From an uncultured Oscillospiraceae bacterium (GTDB lineage: Bacteria; Bacillota; Clostridia; Oscillospirales; Acutalibacteraceae), in NCBI GenBank assembly GCA_900543555.1, contig UQRL01000058.1, forward strand, positions 1 to 7,684: a stretch of 7,684 bases of DNA, given 5' to 3'. The translations under genes were made by a program, and so were the position numbers. Each line of letters starts with the position of its first letter. Position 1 is the stretch's first letter. The notes under the pieces are model-generated. The model saw nothing but the letters and a program-made list of their open reading frames with translations, was not told the DNA's origin and ran no database searches. Below, piece after piece: positions 1 through 6,294 of this stretch.

Positions 1-102
1 GTCATCCTCAAGGGCGGCGAGCTGAAGATCCACTACACCGACGAGCGCGTCCTGATGACCGGCAAGGCCGAGAAAGTGTTTGACGGCGTGGTGGAGGTGT
101 AA
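1..102 (+). CDS. dapF: Diaminopimelate epimerase (DapF-type), C-terminal fragment; first of two copies
   Basis: Only the last 33 codons and the TAA stop lie in the window; the gene begins upstream. The reading frame starts at base 1. The peptide has the typical DapF tail: a GGELKIHY strand, then VLMTGKAEKVFDG. It aligns without gaps to the end of the complete DapF at 920-1768 (GGDLTIRY, then [13 protein letters not shown]). By eye 17 of 33 residues are identical, so it is a diverged paralogue and not a recent copy. DapF converts LL-diaminopimelate to meso-diaminopimelate in the cytoplasm, for lysine and peptidoglycan synthesis. The catalytic cysteines lie upstream of the window, so activity cannot be judged. 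The next gene starts 23 bases after this stop, which suggests cotranscription. The family call rests on a short tail but the match is specific. Confidence 0.82.
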   Translation, partial: VILKGGELKIHYTDERVLMTGKAEKVFDGVVEV

Positions 103-112
103 AAGCCATCAT

Positions 113-118
113 GGGAGG
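113..118 (+). promoter_or_regulatory. Shine-Dalgarno site of the lipoprotein gene
   Basis: GGGAGG ends 7 bases before the ATG at 126, which is ideal spacing. Two other in-frame ATGs, at 111 and 120, overlap the site or sit one base after it, so they are unlikely starts. The same ten bases, ATGGGAGGAA, recur at 5031-5040 with the same distance to the start of the araD-like gene. Confidence 0.75.
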
Positions 119-125
119 AATGTCT

Positions 126-827
126 ATGAGGCGTCGGGTTTTGTCCCTGTTGTGCGGGGCCCTTCTGCTGCTGGGGCTGGCCGCCTGTGGGGAAGAAAAG
201 GAAGAGGACAGCGGTGTTTCCTACCCCGCTACCTCCGATATACAGCACATGGTCGAGATGGTGGCCCGGGACTATGGCCCGGACGTGTGGGTGGCAGATG
301 CCGCTTTGGTAGAAGGGGCTTTGGAGTGCTCCTTCTCCTCGGCACAGTACTCGGACGGCCTGCTTTGGCTCAACTTTAGCCGGCGGGGCGTAGACCTGGA
401 GAGCTGGATCGCCCAGTACGGCCTGTCCCTGGAGGGCCCCACCCACGCCTGGCTGTGGCAGCCGGAGGATGAGGAGATCTATCGGGAAGACGTGAGCGGC
501 ATCGTCTACAGCGTTGACATCGGGGCCAGTCTGGAACCGGTGGATGCCTTCCCCCAGGACAAGCTGGCCTGGGAAGAGGACCCGGACCATCCGGGGTTTG
601 AAAAGGCGGCTCTGGTAGTGACGCCCCAAGAGCGCCAGCCGGTGCGGTGGGCCGTCCGGTGGAAGGCCCAGGACCGCGCCTGGCGGGCGGAGTTCCCCGA
701 GGACTGCCTGGAAGCCTTTTGGGCCGTGGCGGAGGATCTGCCTGTGAAAATGACGCCTGACCTTGAGGCAGAGGAAAGCGGCGCCAGCGAGCCTCAAGCA
801 GTGCCGTCCTCCACGGGAGAGGACTGA
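126..827 (+). CDS. Predicted lipoprotein of unknown function
   Basis: A 233-residue protein. Residues 1-20 form a lipoprotein signal peptide: a basic start (MRRR), a hydrophobic core (VLSLLCGALLLLGL) and a lipobox LAAC with the acceptor cysteine at residue 21. It is expected to be lipid-anchored on the outer face of the cell membrane. The mature part begins with an acidic linker (GEEKEED) and continues as a tryptophan-rich soluble domain of about 180 residues with no motif I recognise. The last 25 residues or so are rich in Glu, Ser and Pro and look disordered. The start at 126 is chosen because of the Shine-Dalgarno site and because it puts the basic residues at the N-terminus. It sits between two DapF-type genes, so a role at the cell envelope is possible, but that is context only. 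No function is proposed. Confidence 0.85.
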   Translation: MRRRVLSLLCGALLLLGLAACGEEKEEDSGVSYPATSDIQHMVEMVARDYGPDVWVADAALVEGALECSFSSAQYSDGLLWLNFSRRGVDLESWIAQYGLSLEGPTHAWLWQPEDEEIYREDVSGIVYSVDIGASLEPVDAFPQDKLAWEEDPDHPGFEKAALVVTPQERQPVRWAVRWKAQDRAWRAEFPEDCLEAFWAVAEDLPVKMTPDLEAEESGASEPQAVPSSTGED

Positions 828-853
828 TTTATTGAAAGCGGCGGAATAGCACG

Positions 854-879
854 AAGGACTTTCCCTTTGGAAAGTCCTT
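854..879 (+). terminator. Hairpin between the lipoprotein gene and dapF; possible weak terminator or attenuator
   Basis: A perfect 11-bp stem (AAGGACTTTCC with GGAAAGTCCTT) closed by a CTTT loop. Only a broken T-rich tail follows (TTTGTGGATTTTA), so termination would be weak. It lies 27 bases after the lipoprotein stop and 40 bases before the dapF start. It could end the upstream transcript, attenuate entry into dapF-pyrG-dapL, or protect an mRNA end. Confidence 0.5.
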
Positions 880-919
880 TGTGGATTTTAGTAACCATAC
901 AGAACAGGAAGGGGACGCT

Positions 920-1768
920 ATGGCGGAGAATACTTTGCGCTTTACGAAAATGCACGGCTGCGGCAACGACTATGTGTACATCAACTGCTTTGAGGAGACA
1001 GTGGAGGATCCGGCGGCTTTGGCGGTGCGCCTCTCTGACCGACACAAGGGCATTGGCGGCGACGGGGTCATCCTCATCTGCCCCAGTGATGTGGCGGACG
1101 CCCAGATGCGCATGTTCAATTTAGACGGCAGCGAGGGAAAAATGTGCGGCAACGGCATCCGCTGTGTGGCGAAATATGTGTACGACCACCACATTGCCCA
1201 CAAGAAAGAGCTCCGCATTGAGACCCTAAGCGGTGTGAAGACCTGCCTTATTCAAGAGGAGAACGGCCAGGCGGTGTCTGTCACGGTGGACATGGGCAAA
1301 GCCATCTTGAGCCCCGGGGAGATCCCCGTGGCCCTGCCGGGGGACTGCGTCATCCACCAGAACGTGGAGGTGGCCGGGGGCATCTATGAGATCACCTGCG
1401 TTTCCATGGGCAACCCCCACTGCGTCATCTTCGGCGAGGACCCCGACGGCCTGGAGCTTTCGGAGATCGGCCCCCGGTTCGAGCACGACCCCCTCTTTCC
1501 CCAGGGGGTGAACACGGAGTTCATCCAGGTGCTGGACGGCCACACCCTGAAAATGCGGGTGTGGGAGCGGGGCAGCGGCGAGACCATGGCCTGCGGCACC
1601 GGCGCCTGCGCCAGCGCCGTGGCGGCAGTCCTCTGCGGATACTGCCCCATGGGGGAGGATATCTTGGTGCGGCTGCGGGGCGGGGACCTGACCATCCGCT
1701 ATGAGCAGGACCGGGTGTGGATGACCGGCGAGGCGGTCACCGTATTCCAGGGCACCGTAAAGATCTGA
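920..1768 (+). CDS. dapF: Diaminopimelate epimerase
   Basis: A 282-residue protein, the usual DapF length (about 270-285). It interconverts LL- and meso-diaminopimelate without a cofactor, using two cysteines as acid and base; the product feeds lysine and peptidoglycan. Residues 7-17 carry the family N-terminus ([11 protein letters not shown]). The first catalytic cysteine is Cys76 in [10 protein letters not shown] and the second is Cys225 in [18 protein letters not shown] (163-169), VNTEF (197-201) and the WERGSGET substrate loop (215-222) are also present. The start at 920 is favoured by AGGAAGGGGA at 906-915; a GTG at 881 in the same frame would overlap the hairpin end and add 13 residues without family likeness. 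pyrG follows after 40 bases. Both catalytic cysteines are intact, so it should be active. A second DapF-type gene ends at 102. Confidence 0.97.
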   Translation: MAENTLRFTKMHGCGNDYVYINCFEETVEDPAALAVRLSDRHKGIGGDGVILICPSDVADAQMRMFNLDGSEGKMCGNGIRCVAKYVYDHHIAHKKELRIETLSGVKTCLIQEENGQAVSVTVDMGKAILSPGEIPVALPGDCVIHQNVEVAGGIYEITCVSMGNPHCVIFGEDPDGLELSEIGPRFEHDPLFPQGVNTEFIQVLDGHTLKMRVWERGSGETMACGTGACASAVAAVLCGYCPMGEDILVRLRGGDLTIRYEQDRVWMTGEAVTVFQGTVKI

Positions 1769-1792
1769 GCCAGAACACACAGCCAAACGCAC

Positions 1793-1800
1793 AAGGAGGG
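1793..1800 (+). promoter_or_regulatory. Strong Shine-Dalgarno site of pyrG
   Basis: AAGGAGGG ends 8 bases before the ATG at 1809. It is among the closest matches to the anti-Shine-Dalgarno sequence in this window, consistent with high expression. The 40-base gap has no room for a leader attenuator of the kind known upstream of pyrG in Bacillus. Confidence 0.75.
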
Positions 1801-1808
1801 AATTCGGA

Positions 1809-3428
1809 ATGGCAAAGTATATTTTCGTCACCGGGGGCGTGGTCTCCGGTTTGGGAAAGGGCATTACCGCCGCGTCTCTGGGACGCCTGCTCAAGGCCCG
1901 GGGCTTGAAGGTGGCCGCCCAGAAGCTGGACCCCTATATCAACGTGGACCCCGGCACCATGAGCCCCTATCAGCACGGGGAGGTCTACGTCACCGAGGAC
2001 GGCCTGGAGACCGACCTGGATTTGGGCCACTATGAGCGGTTCATCGACGAGGACCTGAACAAGTTCTCCAACCTGACCACCGGCAAGGTGTATTGGAATG
2101 TCTTGAACAAGGAGCGCCGGGGCGAGTATTTGGGAGAGACCATCCAGGTTATCCCCCACATCACCTCGGAGATTAAGAGCTTTATCTACAGCGTGGGGCA
2201 GAAGTCCAACGCCGACGTGGTCATCACAGAGATCGGCGGCACCGCCGGCGACATTGAGAGCCAGCCCTTTTTAGAGGCCATCCGCCAGGTCTCCCAAGAG
2301 GTGGGGGCGGAAAATTCCCTCTTCATCCACGTCACCCTGGTGCCCTATTTGAAGAGCTCTGGGGAGCACAAATCCAAGCCCACCCAGCACTCCGTCAAGG
2401 AGCTGCAGAGCATGGGCATTAAGCCGGACATCATCGTGCTGCGCACCGACGAGCCCATCACCGACCCCAGCATCTTTCACAAGATCGCCCTGTTCTGCAA
2501 TGTGCGGCCCGACTGCGTCATTGAGAACCTGACCATCCCCGTGCTGTACGAGGCGCCCATCATGCTGGAGAAGAGCCACTTCTCCGAGATCGTCTGCCGG
2601 GAGCTGGAGCTGGAGACCCCCGAGCCGGACATGGCCGAGTGGCTGGAGATGGTAGAGCGCATCCGCAGCCGGAAGCAGCTGACCCGCATTGCCCTGGTGG
2701 GCAAGTATGTGAAGCTGCACGACGCCTACCTCTCTGTGATGGAGGCCCTGCGCCACGCCGGGTATGACTACAGCGCCCGGGTGGAGATCGACTGGGTGGA
2801 TTCCGAGACCCTCACCGAGGAGAACGTGGCCTCCCGCCTGGGGGACGCCGACGGCATCCTCATCCCCGGCGGCTTTGGGACCCGGGGCATCGAGGGGATG
2901 GTGCTGGCCGCCCAGTACGCCCGGGAGCGCAACGTGCCCTTCCTGGGCATCTGCCTGGGCATGCAGATCGCCGTCATCGAGTTCTGCCGGAACGTGTGCG
3001 GCATCAAGGACGCCAACTCCGGCGAGTTTGACGAGTACGGCCTGCACAAGGTCATTGACTTTATGCCCGACCAGAACAAAAACATCAACAAGGGCGGCAC
3101 CCTGCGGCTGGGCAGCTATCCCTGCCAGATCAAGCCCGGCACCCGGATGATGGAGTGCTACGGCAGGGACTTGATCCACGAGCGCCACCGCCACCGGTAT
3201 GAGTTCAACAACGACTACCGGGAGACAGTGGAAGCCGCGGGCATGGTCATCAGCGGCACCAGCCCCGACGGCCGCATTGTAGAGACGGTGGAGCTGCCCC
3301 AGAACGACTTCTTTGTGGCGGGCCAGTTCCATCCCGAGTTCAAGTCCCGCCCCAACCGGGCCCATCCCCTGTTCAAGGGCCTGGTCAAGGCCGCGCTGGC
3401 ATACCGGCAGAGCCGCGGCAGGCAATAA
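1809..3428 (+). CDS. pyrG: CTP synthase
   Basis: A 539-residue protein, full family length. It makes CTP from UTP, ATP and glutamine, the last step of pyrimidine nucleotide synthesis. The N-terminal synthase domain (about 1-267) shows the nucleotide loop [10 protein letters not shown] at 9-18, Asp71 in [11 protein letters not shown] and Glu141 in [13 protein letters not shown], the expected Mg-ATP residues, and KSKPTQHSV (188-196) of the UTP site. The C-terminal class I glutamine amidotransferase domain (about 290-539) has the oxyanion loop PGGFGTRG (353-360), the nucleophile Cys382 in GICLGMQ and the His508/Glu510 pair in FHPEF, so the triad is intact. The start is set by AAGGAGGG at 1793-1800. 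It lies between dapF and dapL, probably on one transcript. Nothing is missing or unusual. Confidence 0.98.
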   Translation: MAKYIFVTGGVVSGLGKGITAASLGRLLKARGLKVAAQKLDPYINVDPGTMSPYQHGEVYVTEDGLETDLDLGHYERFIDEDLNKFSNLTTGKVYWNVLNKERRGEYLGETIQVIPHITSEIKSFIYSVGQKSNADVVITEIGGTAGDIESQPFLEAIRQVSQEVGAENSLFIHVTLVPYLKSSGEHKSKPTQHSVKELQSMGIKPDIIVLRTDEPITDPSIFHKIALFCNVRPDCVIENLTIPVLYEAPIMLEKSHFSEIVCRELELETPEPDMAEWLEMVERIRSRKQLTRIALVGKYVKLHDAYLSVMEALRHAGYDYSARVEIDWVDSETLTEENVASRLGDADGILIPGGFGTRGIEGMVLAAQYARERNVPFLGICLGMQIAVIEFCRNVCGIKDANSGEFDEYGLHKVIDFMPDQNKNINKGGTLRLGSYPCQIKPGTRMMECYGRDLIHERHRHRYEFNNDYRETVEAAGMVISGTSPDGRIVETVELPQNDFFVAGQFHPEFKSRPNRAHPLFKGLVKAALAYRQSRGRQ

Positions 3429-3480
3429 ACCCACACCCATAAGAAAAACCGCTATTTCACGGAAAGGAACGGAATTGAAG

Positions 3481-4665
3481 ATGAAGCTGAACGGCAATTT
3501 CCAGAATTTGCAGCAGAGCTACCTGTTTGTCACCATTGCCAAAAAGGTGGCCGCCTACACCCAGGAGCATCCCGAAAACAAGATCATCAAGATGGGCATT
3601 GGCGACGTGACCATGCCCCTGGCCCCGGCGGTCATCCAGGCCATGCACGACGCCACCGAGGAGCAGGCCCACAAGGAGACCTTCCACGGCTACTCCCCGG
3701 ACAGCGACGGCTATCCCTTCCTGCGGGAGGCCATCGCCAACTACTACAAGAACTTCGGCGTGGACATGGACCCCTCTGAGGTGTTTGTGGGCGACGGCGC
3801 CAAGAGCGACGTGGGCAACATTGTGGACCTGTTCGACGTGGACAACACTGTGCTGGTGCCCGACCCGGTGTACCCTGTGTATGTGGACACCAACATTATC
3901 TCCGGTCGGAAGATCCAGTACATGGACGCCAACGAGGAAAACGGCTTTTTGCCCCTGCCCGACCCCAACGTGAAGGCGGACATCATCTACCTGTGCTCCC
4001 CCAACAACCCCACCGGCGCCACCTACAACAAGGAGCAGCTGCAAGCCTGGGTGGACTACGCCCTGGAGCAGAAGGCCGTCATCCTGTTTGACGCCGCCTA
4101 TGAGGCCTTCATCACCGAGCCGGGCCTGCCCCACAGCATCTTTGAGATCCCCGGGGCGGAGAAGTGCGCCATCGAGTTCTGCTCCTTCTCCAAGACTGCG
4201 GGCTTCACCGGCATGCGCTGCGGCTACACCGTCATCCGCAAGGAGCTGGTGGTGGACGGCGTGCAGGTCTCCAAGCTGTGGCAGCGCCGCCAGGGCTGCA
4301 AGTTCAACGGCACCAGCTACATCACCCAGCGGGCCGCCGCCGCGGTGTTCACCGAAGAGGGCCAGAAGCAGATTCGGGAGACCATTGCCTACTACCAGAA
4401 CAACGCCAAGGTGATGATGGACGCCTTTACAAAAATGGGCGTGTGGTTCACCGGCGGCACCAACTCCCCCTATATCTGGCTGAAGTGCCCGAACGGCATG
4501 GGCAGCTGGGAGTACTTTGACTACCTGCTGCACAACGCGGAGATTGTGGGCACCCCCGGCGAGGGCTTTGGCAAGAACGGCGAGGGCTATTTCCGCCTGA
4601 CCGCCTTTGGCGACGCCCAGAAGACCGTGGAGGCTATGGAGCGGATCCAGAAGCTGAAAAAGTAA
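3481..4665 (+). CDS. dapL: LL-diaminopimelate aminotransferase
   Basis: A 394-residue fold-type I, PLP-dependent aminotransferase of the usual DapL length. DapL converts tetrahydrodipicolinate and glutamate to LL-diaminopimelate in one step, bypassing the succinylase and acetylase branches. Visible features: SYLFVTIAKKV near the start, MGIGDVTMP (38-46), the phosphate-binding GDGAKSD (104-110), SPNNPTG (173-179), Asp204 for the pyridine nitrogen in FDAAYEAF, the Schiff-base Lys238 in SFSKTAGFTGMRCGYT, and the substrate-carboxylate Arg372 in FRLTAF. The SFSKTAGFTG block and the N-terminus separate it from general aspartate aminotransferases. ATG 3481 is preferred; TTG 3475 is closer to AAAGGA (3463-3468) and would add two residues. 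An in-frame extension into pyrG is rejected. Its product is the substrate of the DapF encoded 1.7 kb upstream. Confidence 0.93.
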   Translation: MKLNGNFQNLQQSYLFVTIAKKVAAYTQEHPENKIIKMGIGDVTMPLAPAVIQAMHDATEEQAHKETFHGYSPDSDGYPFLREAIANYYKNFGVDMDPSEVFVGDGAKSDVGNIVDLFDVDNTVLVPDPVYPVYVDTNIISGRKIQYMDANEENGFLPLPDPNVKADIIYLCSPNNPTGATYNKEQLQAWVDYALEQKAVILFDAAYEAFITEPGLPHSIFEIPGAEKCAIEFCSFSKTAGFTGMRCGYTVIRKELVVDGVQVSKLWQRRQGCKFNGTSYITQRAAAAVFTEEGQKQIRETIAYYQNNAKVMMDAFTKMGVWFTGGTNSPYIWLKCPNGMGSWEYFDYLLHNAEIVGTPGEGFGKNGEGYFRLTAFGDAQKTVEAMERIQKLKK

Positions 4666-4835
4666 AGCGCGGTCCGTGGCCGGACGGGACAAGCCGCCTT
4701 CTTGCGTTCCGCAAGGGCGGGTCCCTCCACCCAACCTGAGCGCGGGCCGCTCGTTAGCTGTTCGCCGCAAACTCCGCCGCCCCAAAGCGGCGTTCGTGAC
4801 TTGAGTGCCCAGGCACTGGGCGGCTTGAGAGAGGG
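4666..4835. other. Non-coding stretch with a string of five GC hairpins downstream of dapL
   Basis: Directly after the dapL stop lie consecutive inverted repeats. They are: 4672-4685 (GTCCG/CGGAC); 4686-4725, a long one with 5+5+6 paired bases interrupted by unpaired AAG and TT and a TTC loop; 4738-4752 (GAGCG/CGCTC); 4775-4792 (CGCCGC/GCGGCG); and 4807-4821 (GCCCAG/CTGGGC). None is followed by a T run, so none is a standard intrinsic terminator, although the 4686-4725 hairpin could stall polymerase or protect the dapL mRNA 3' end. No convincing reading frame is present. Confidence 0.7.
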
Positions 4836-4997
4836 AAATGGCCATGTTGCCCGAAAACCCAGGAAACATGCGGGTTTGCGAACTTGTCACCTTGGCCATG
4901 TTGGGGAGGAAACTGGCCAACTTGGCTTTGAACATGGCCACCTGGTCAAGTTCGGGAAGCCGCATAAAACCTAGCTTTTTTGGCAACATGGCCATTT
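4836..4997. repeat. 162-base palindromic element with terminal inverted repeats
   Basis: The ends are a perfect 16-bp inverted repeat (AAATGGCCATGTTGCC at 4836-4851, its complement at 4982-4997). Allowing one mismatch and one G-T, it extends to 22 bases (4836-4857 with 4976-4997). A second pair is nested inside: TGGCCATGTT (4893-4902) with AACATGGCCA (4931-4940), then CGAACTTG (4879-4886) with CAAGTTCG (4947-4954) after a 7/7 internal loop. A third small hairpin, AAACCC/GGGTTT, sits at 4855-4877. The core TGGCCATGTT thus occurs four times in two orientations. It has the form of a MITE-like element or a structured RNA. I see no clear target-site duplication and no transposase, and there is no coding potential. 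Confidence 0.65.
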
Positions 4998-5032
4998 ATT
5001 TTATTCAAGTGGGGCGTGTGCCGCCCCTGTAT

Positions 5033-5038
5033 GGGAGG
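5033..5038 (+). promoter_or_regulatory. Shine-Dalgarno site of the araD-like gene
   Basis: GGGAGG ends 7 bases before the ATG at 5046 and fixes that start. The in-frame ATG at 5031 overlaps the site and would only add MGGTV. The layout copies that at 113-126. Confidence 0.75.
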
Positions 5039-5045
5039 AACCGTC

Positions 5046-5771
5046 ATGCTAGAACAGCTGAAAGAACAGGTCTACCGCGCCAACATGCTGCTGCCGGAAC
5101 ACCGCCTGGTCACCTTTACCTGGGGCAATGTCAGCGGCATCGACCGGGAGAGCGGCATCATGGCCATCAAGCCCAGCGGGGTGGAGTATGAAAAGCTCTC
5201 CCCAGAGGACATGGTGCTGGTGGACATCCGCACGGGCAAAAAGGTGGAGGGCAAGTGGAACCCCTCTTCAGACACGGCCACCCACTGCGAGCTGTACCGC
5301 AGTTTTGAGACCATCGGCGGGGTGGTGCACACCCACAGCCGGTGGGCCACCATTTTCAGCCAGATGGGCCGGGGAGTCCCCGCCCTGGGCACCACCCACG
5401 GGGACTACTTCTACGGAGAGATCCCCTGTACCCGGAAGATGACCCCCGAGGAGATCGCCGGGGAGTACGAGCTGGAGACAGGCAAGGTCATTGTGGAGAC
5501 CTTCCAGGGCAAGGACCCGGAGGACATCCCTTCGGTGCTGGTGCACAGCCACGGCCCCTTTGCCTGGGGCAGCGACGCCATGAACGCGGTTCACAATGCG
5601 GTGGTGCTGGAGGAAGTGGCTTTCATGGCCTGGCACGCGTTGATGCTGGAGCCCTCTCTGCCGCCCATGCAGCAGGAGCTGCTGGACAAGCACTATCTGC
5701 GCAAGCACGGCGCCAACGCCTACTACGGCCAGGCGCAGTGCCTGCGCTCTCAAGACGCGAACGGCGCTTAA
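5046..5771 (+). CDS. araD: L-ribulose-5-phosphate 4-epimerase (class II aldolase family)
   Basis: A 241-residue protein, close to AraD length (about 231). Known family members interconvert L-ribulose 5-phosphate and D-xylulose 5-phosphate by zinc-dependent retro-aldol chemistry in the cytoplasm, linking arabinose or ascorbate catabolism to the pentose phosphate pathway. Visible: GNVSGID (27-33) and KPSGVEY (42-48) for phosphate binding, SSD with Asp76, zinc ligands His95 and His97 in HTHS and His169 in HSHGPFAWG, Asp120 in THGDYFYGE, and the C-terminal catalytic Tyr in NAYYGQ (Tyr227 by position). These match the AraD/UlaF/SgbE group better than fuculose or rhamnulose aldolases. No kinase, isomerase, transporter or regulator gene lies beside it, so the in vivo sugar is uncertain. 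Long non-coding stretches on both sides suggest a single-gene transcript. Confidence 0.9.
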   Translation: MLEQLKEQVYRANMLLPEHRLVTFTWGNVSGIDRESGIMAIKPSGVEYEKLSPEDMVLVDIRTGKKVEGKWNPSSDTATHCELYRSFETIGGVVHTHSRWATIFSQMGRGVPALGTTHGDYFYGEIPCTRKMTPEEIAGEYELETGKVIVETFQGKDPEDIPSVLVHSHGPFAWGSDAMNAVHNAVVLEEVAFMAWHALMLEPSLPPMQQELLDKHYLRKHGANAYYGQAQCLRSQDANGA

Positions 5772-5877
5772 AGGCGCCGGAGCTTGCTGAGGGCGGCTAG
5801 CCCAAATGCCCGCGCTTTGGCCGGGTGGAGACAAGGAAAAGTTTTTGGTCCAGCTTTTTTCAAAAAGGTGGTGGGGT

Positions 5878-5894
5878 TTGGGGCAAAGCCCCAA
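5878..5894. repeat. Short perfect GC hairpin after araD
   Basis: A 7-bp stem (TTGGGGC with GCCCCAA) with an AAA loop, 106 bases past the araD stop. An imperfect hairpin at 5850-5871 (nine pairs, one G-G mismatch) comes just before it. No T run follows, so a terminator role is doubtful. Confidence 0.55.
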
Positions 5895-5931
5895 GGTCTT
5901 AGTCGCCTTCGGCAAACGCAGGAAGGGGTTA

Positions 5932-6012
5932 GAGAAAGGTCCCAGTGGGACCTTTCTCAGGGGAAACCCTCGTCGGGGGTTTCCCCTTGGAAATGTGCTA
6001 AGGCACATTTCC
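5932..6012. repeat. Three back-to-back perfect hairpins
   Basis: The first has a 12-bp stem (5932-5943 with 5947-5958, loop AGT), the second a 10-bp stem (5960-5969 with 5977-5986, 7-base loop) and the third a 10-bp stem (5989-5998 with 6003-6012, loop TAAG). Only 1 and 2 bases separate them, so 81 bases are almost wholly paired. The stems differ in sequence, so this is not a copied unit. No T run follows any of them. Confidence 0.75.
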
Positions 6013-6084
6013 AGAGAGAGTCCCACTTATCCCGCCTGAAACCCGCCCCAAGCGCCCGCTGTCCTTTGGCGGAAGCGACGGCGG

Positions 6085-6139
6085 TGTTTCACAGCACAGT
6101 GCCTCCGCGCCCGGAACCGGGGCGAAAGCATGTGAAACA
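6085..6139. repeat. Branched inverted repeat
   Basis: TGTTTCAC (6085-6092) pairs with GTGAAACA (6132-6139) and encloses a second hairpin, CGCCCGG (6108-6114) with CCGGGGCG (6117-6124, one bulged G; tight AA loop that may open). This is a small structured block of unknown role. Confidence 0.5.
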
Positions 6140-6162
6140 AGCGCAGCCACGGGTCCGCCCAC

Positions 6163-6186
6163 AAAGCCCGACGCCAGGCGGGCTTT
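6163..6186. terminator. Terminator-like hairpin, weak
   Basis: AAAGCCCG (6163-6170) pairs with CGGGCTTT (6179-6186) around an 8-base loop. The shape recalls AAAGCCC/GGGCTTT terminators, but only three T residues follow the GC part on the plus strand. It lies 392 bases past the araD stop and 114 bases before the next gene, so it may insulate the latter. Confidence 0.4.
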
Positions 6187-6288
6187 CAACCTCTGGGTGC
6201 CTCTACTCCAAATCCCAGCATAAGCGTGCGAAAAGCTGGCCCCCTGCCATCCCCGGAGGCCCCAAAAACAGCCCACATTTTTTCAAAT

Positions 6289-6294
6289 AGGTGA
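6289..6294 (+). promoter_or_regulatory. Shine-Dalgarno site of the double-GNAT gene
   Basis: AGGTGA ends 5 bases before the ATG at 6300 and decides that start over the in-frame GTG at 6291, which lies inside this site. Confidence 0.65.

Noticed and set aside
1769..1808. Leader attenuator for pyrG
   Set aside because: Only 40 bases separate dapF and pyrG and no hairpin with a T run is present, so the Bacillus-type pyrG attenuation leader is absent.
3313..3480. Upstream extension of dapL overlapping the end of pyrG
   Set aside because: The extra residues are a frame-shifted reading of pyrG rich in Ser, Pro and Arg, whereas DapL proteins begin near the MKLNGNFQNL segment.
2271..3497. Minus-strand open frame of 408 codons opposite pyrG
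   Set aside because: Antisense shadow of pyrG with biased, repetitive composition and no recognisable domain.
3457..4995. Long open frame of 512 codons on the minus strand opposite dapL
   Set aside because: It mirrors the dapL coding frame in GC-rich DNA, is filled with low-complexity Gly/Val/His/Leu runs, and has no family motif. dapL on the plus strand has every catalytic residue.
4836..4997. Insertion sequence
   Set aside because: There are inverted ends but no transposase frame and no clear flanking duplication; at most a non-autonomous element.
4980..5007. Possible sigma-70 promoter TTGGCA, 16 bases, TATTCA ahead of the araD-like gene
   Set aside because: The -35 box is fair but the -10 box matches only half the consensus, and it lies inside the arm of the palindromic element. 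Not enough to list.
5998..6276. Minus-strand open frame of 92 codons in the same gap
   Set aside because: No convincing ribosome site or known domain; it covers the branched inverted repeats. It stays a weak possibility only.
5784..6290. Plus-strand open frame of 168 codons in the araD to GNAT gap
   Set aside because: It has a TTG start with no good ribosome site, no domain, and runs through three perfect hairpins whose sequence explains the open frame better than coding does.
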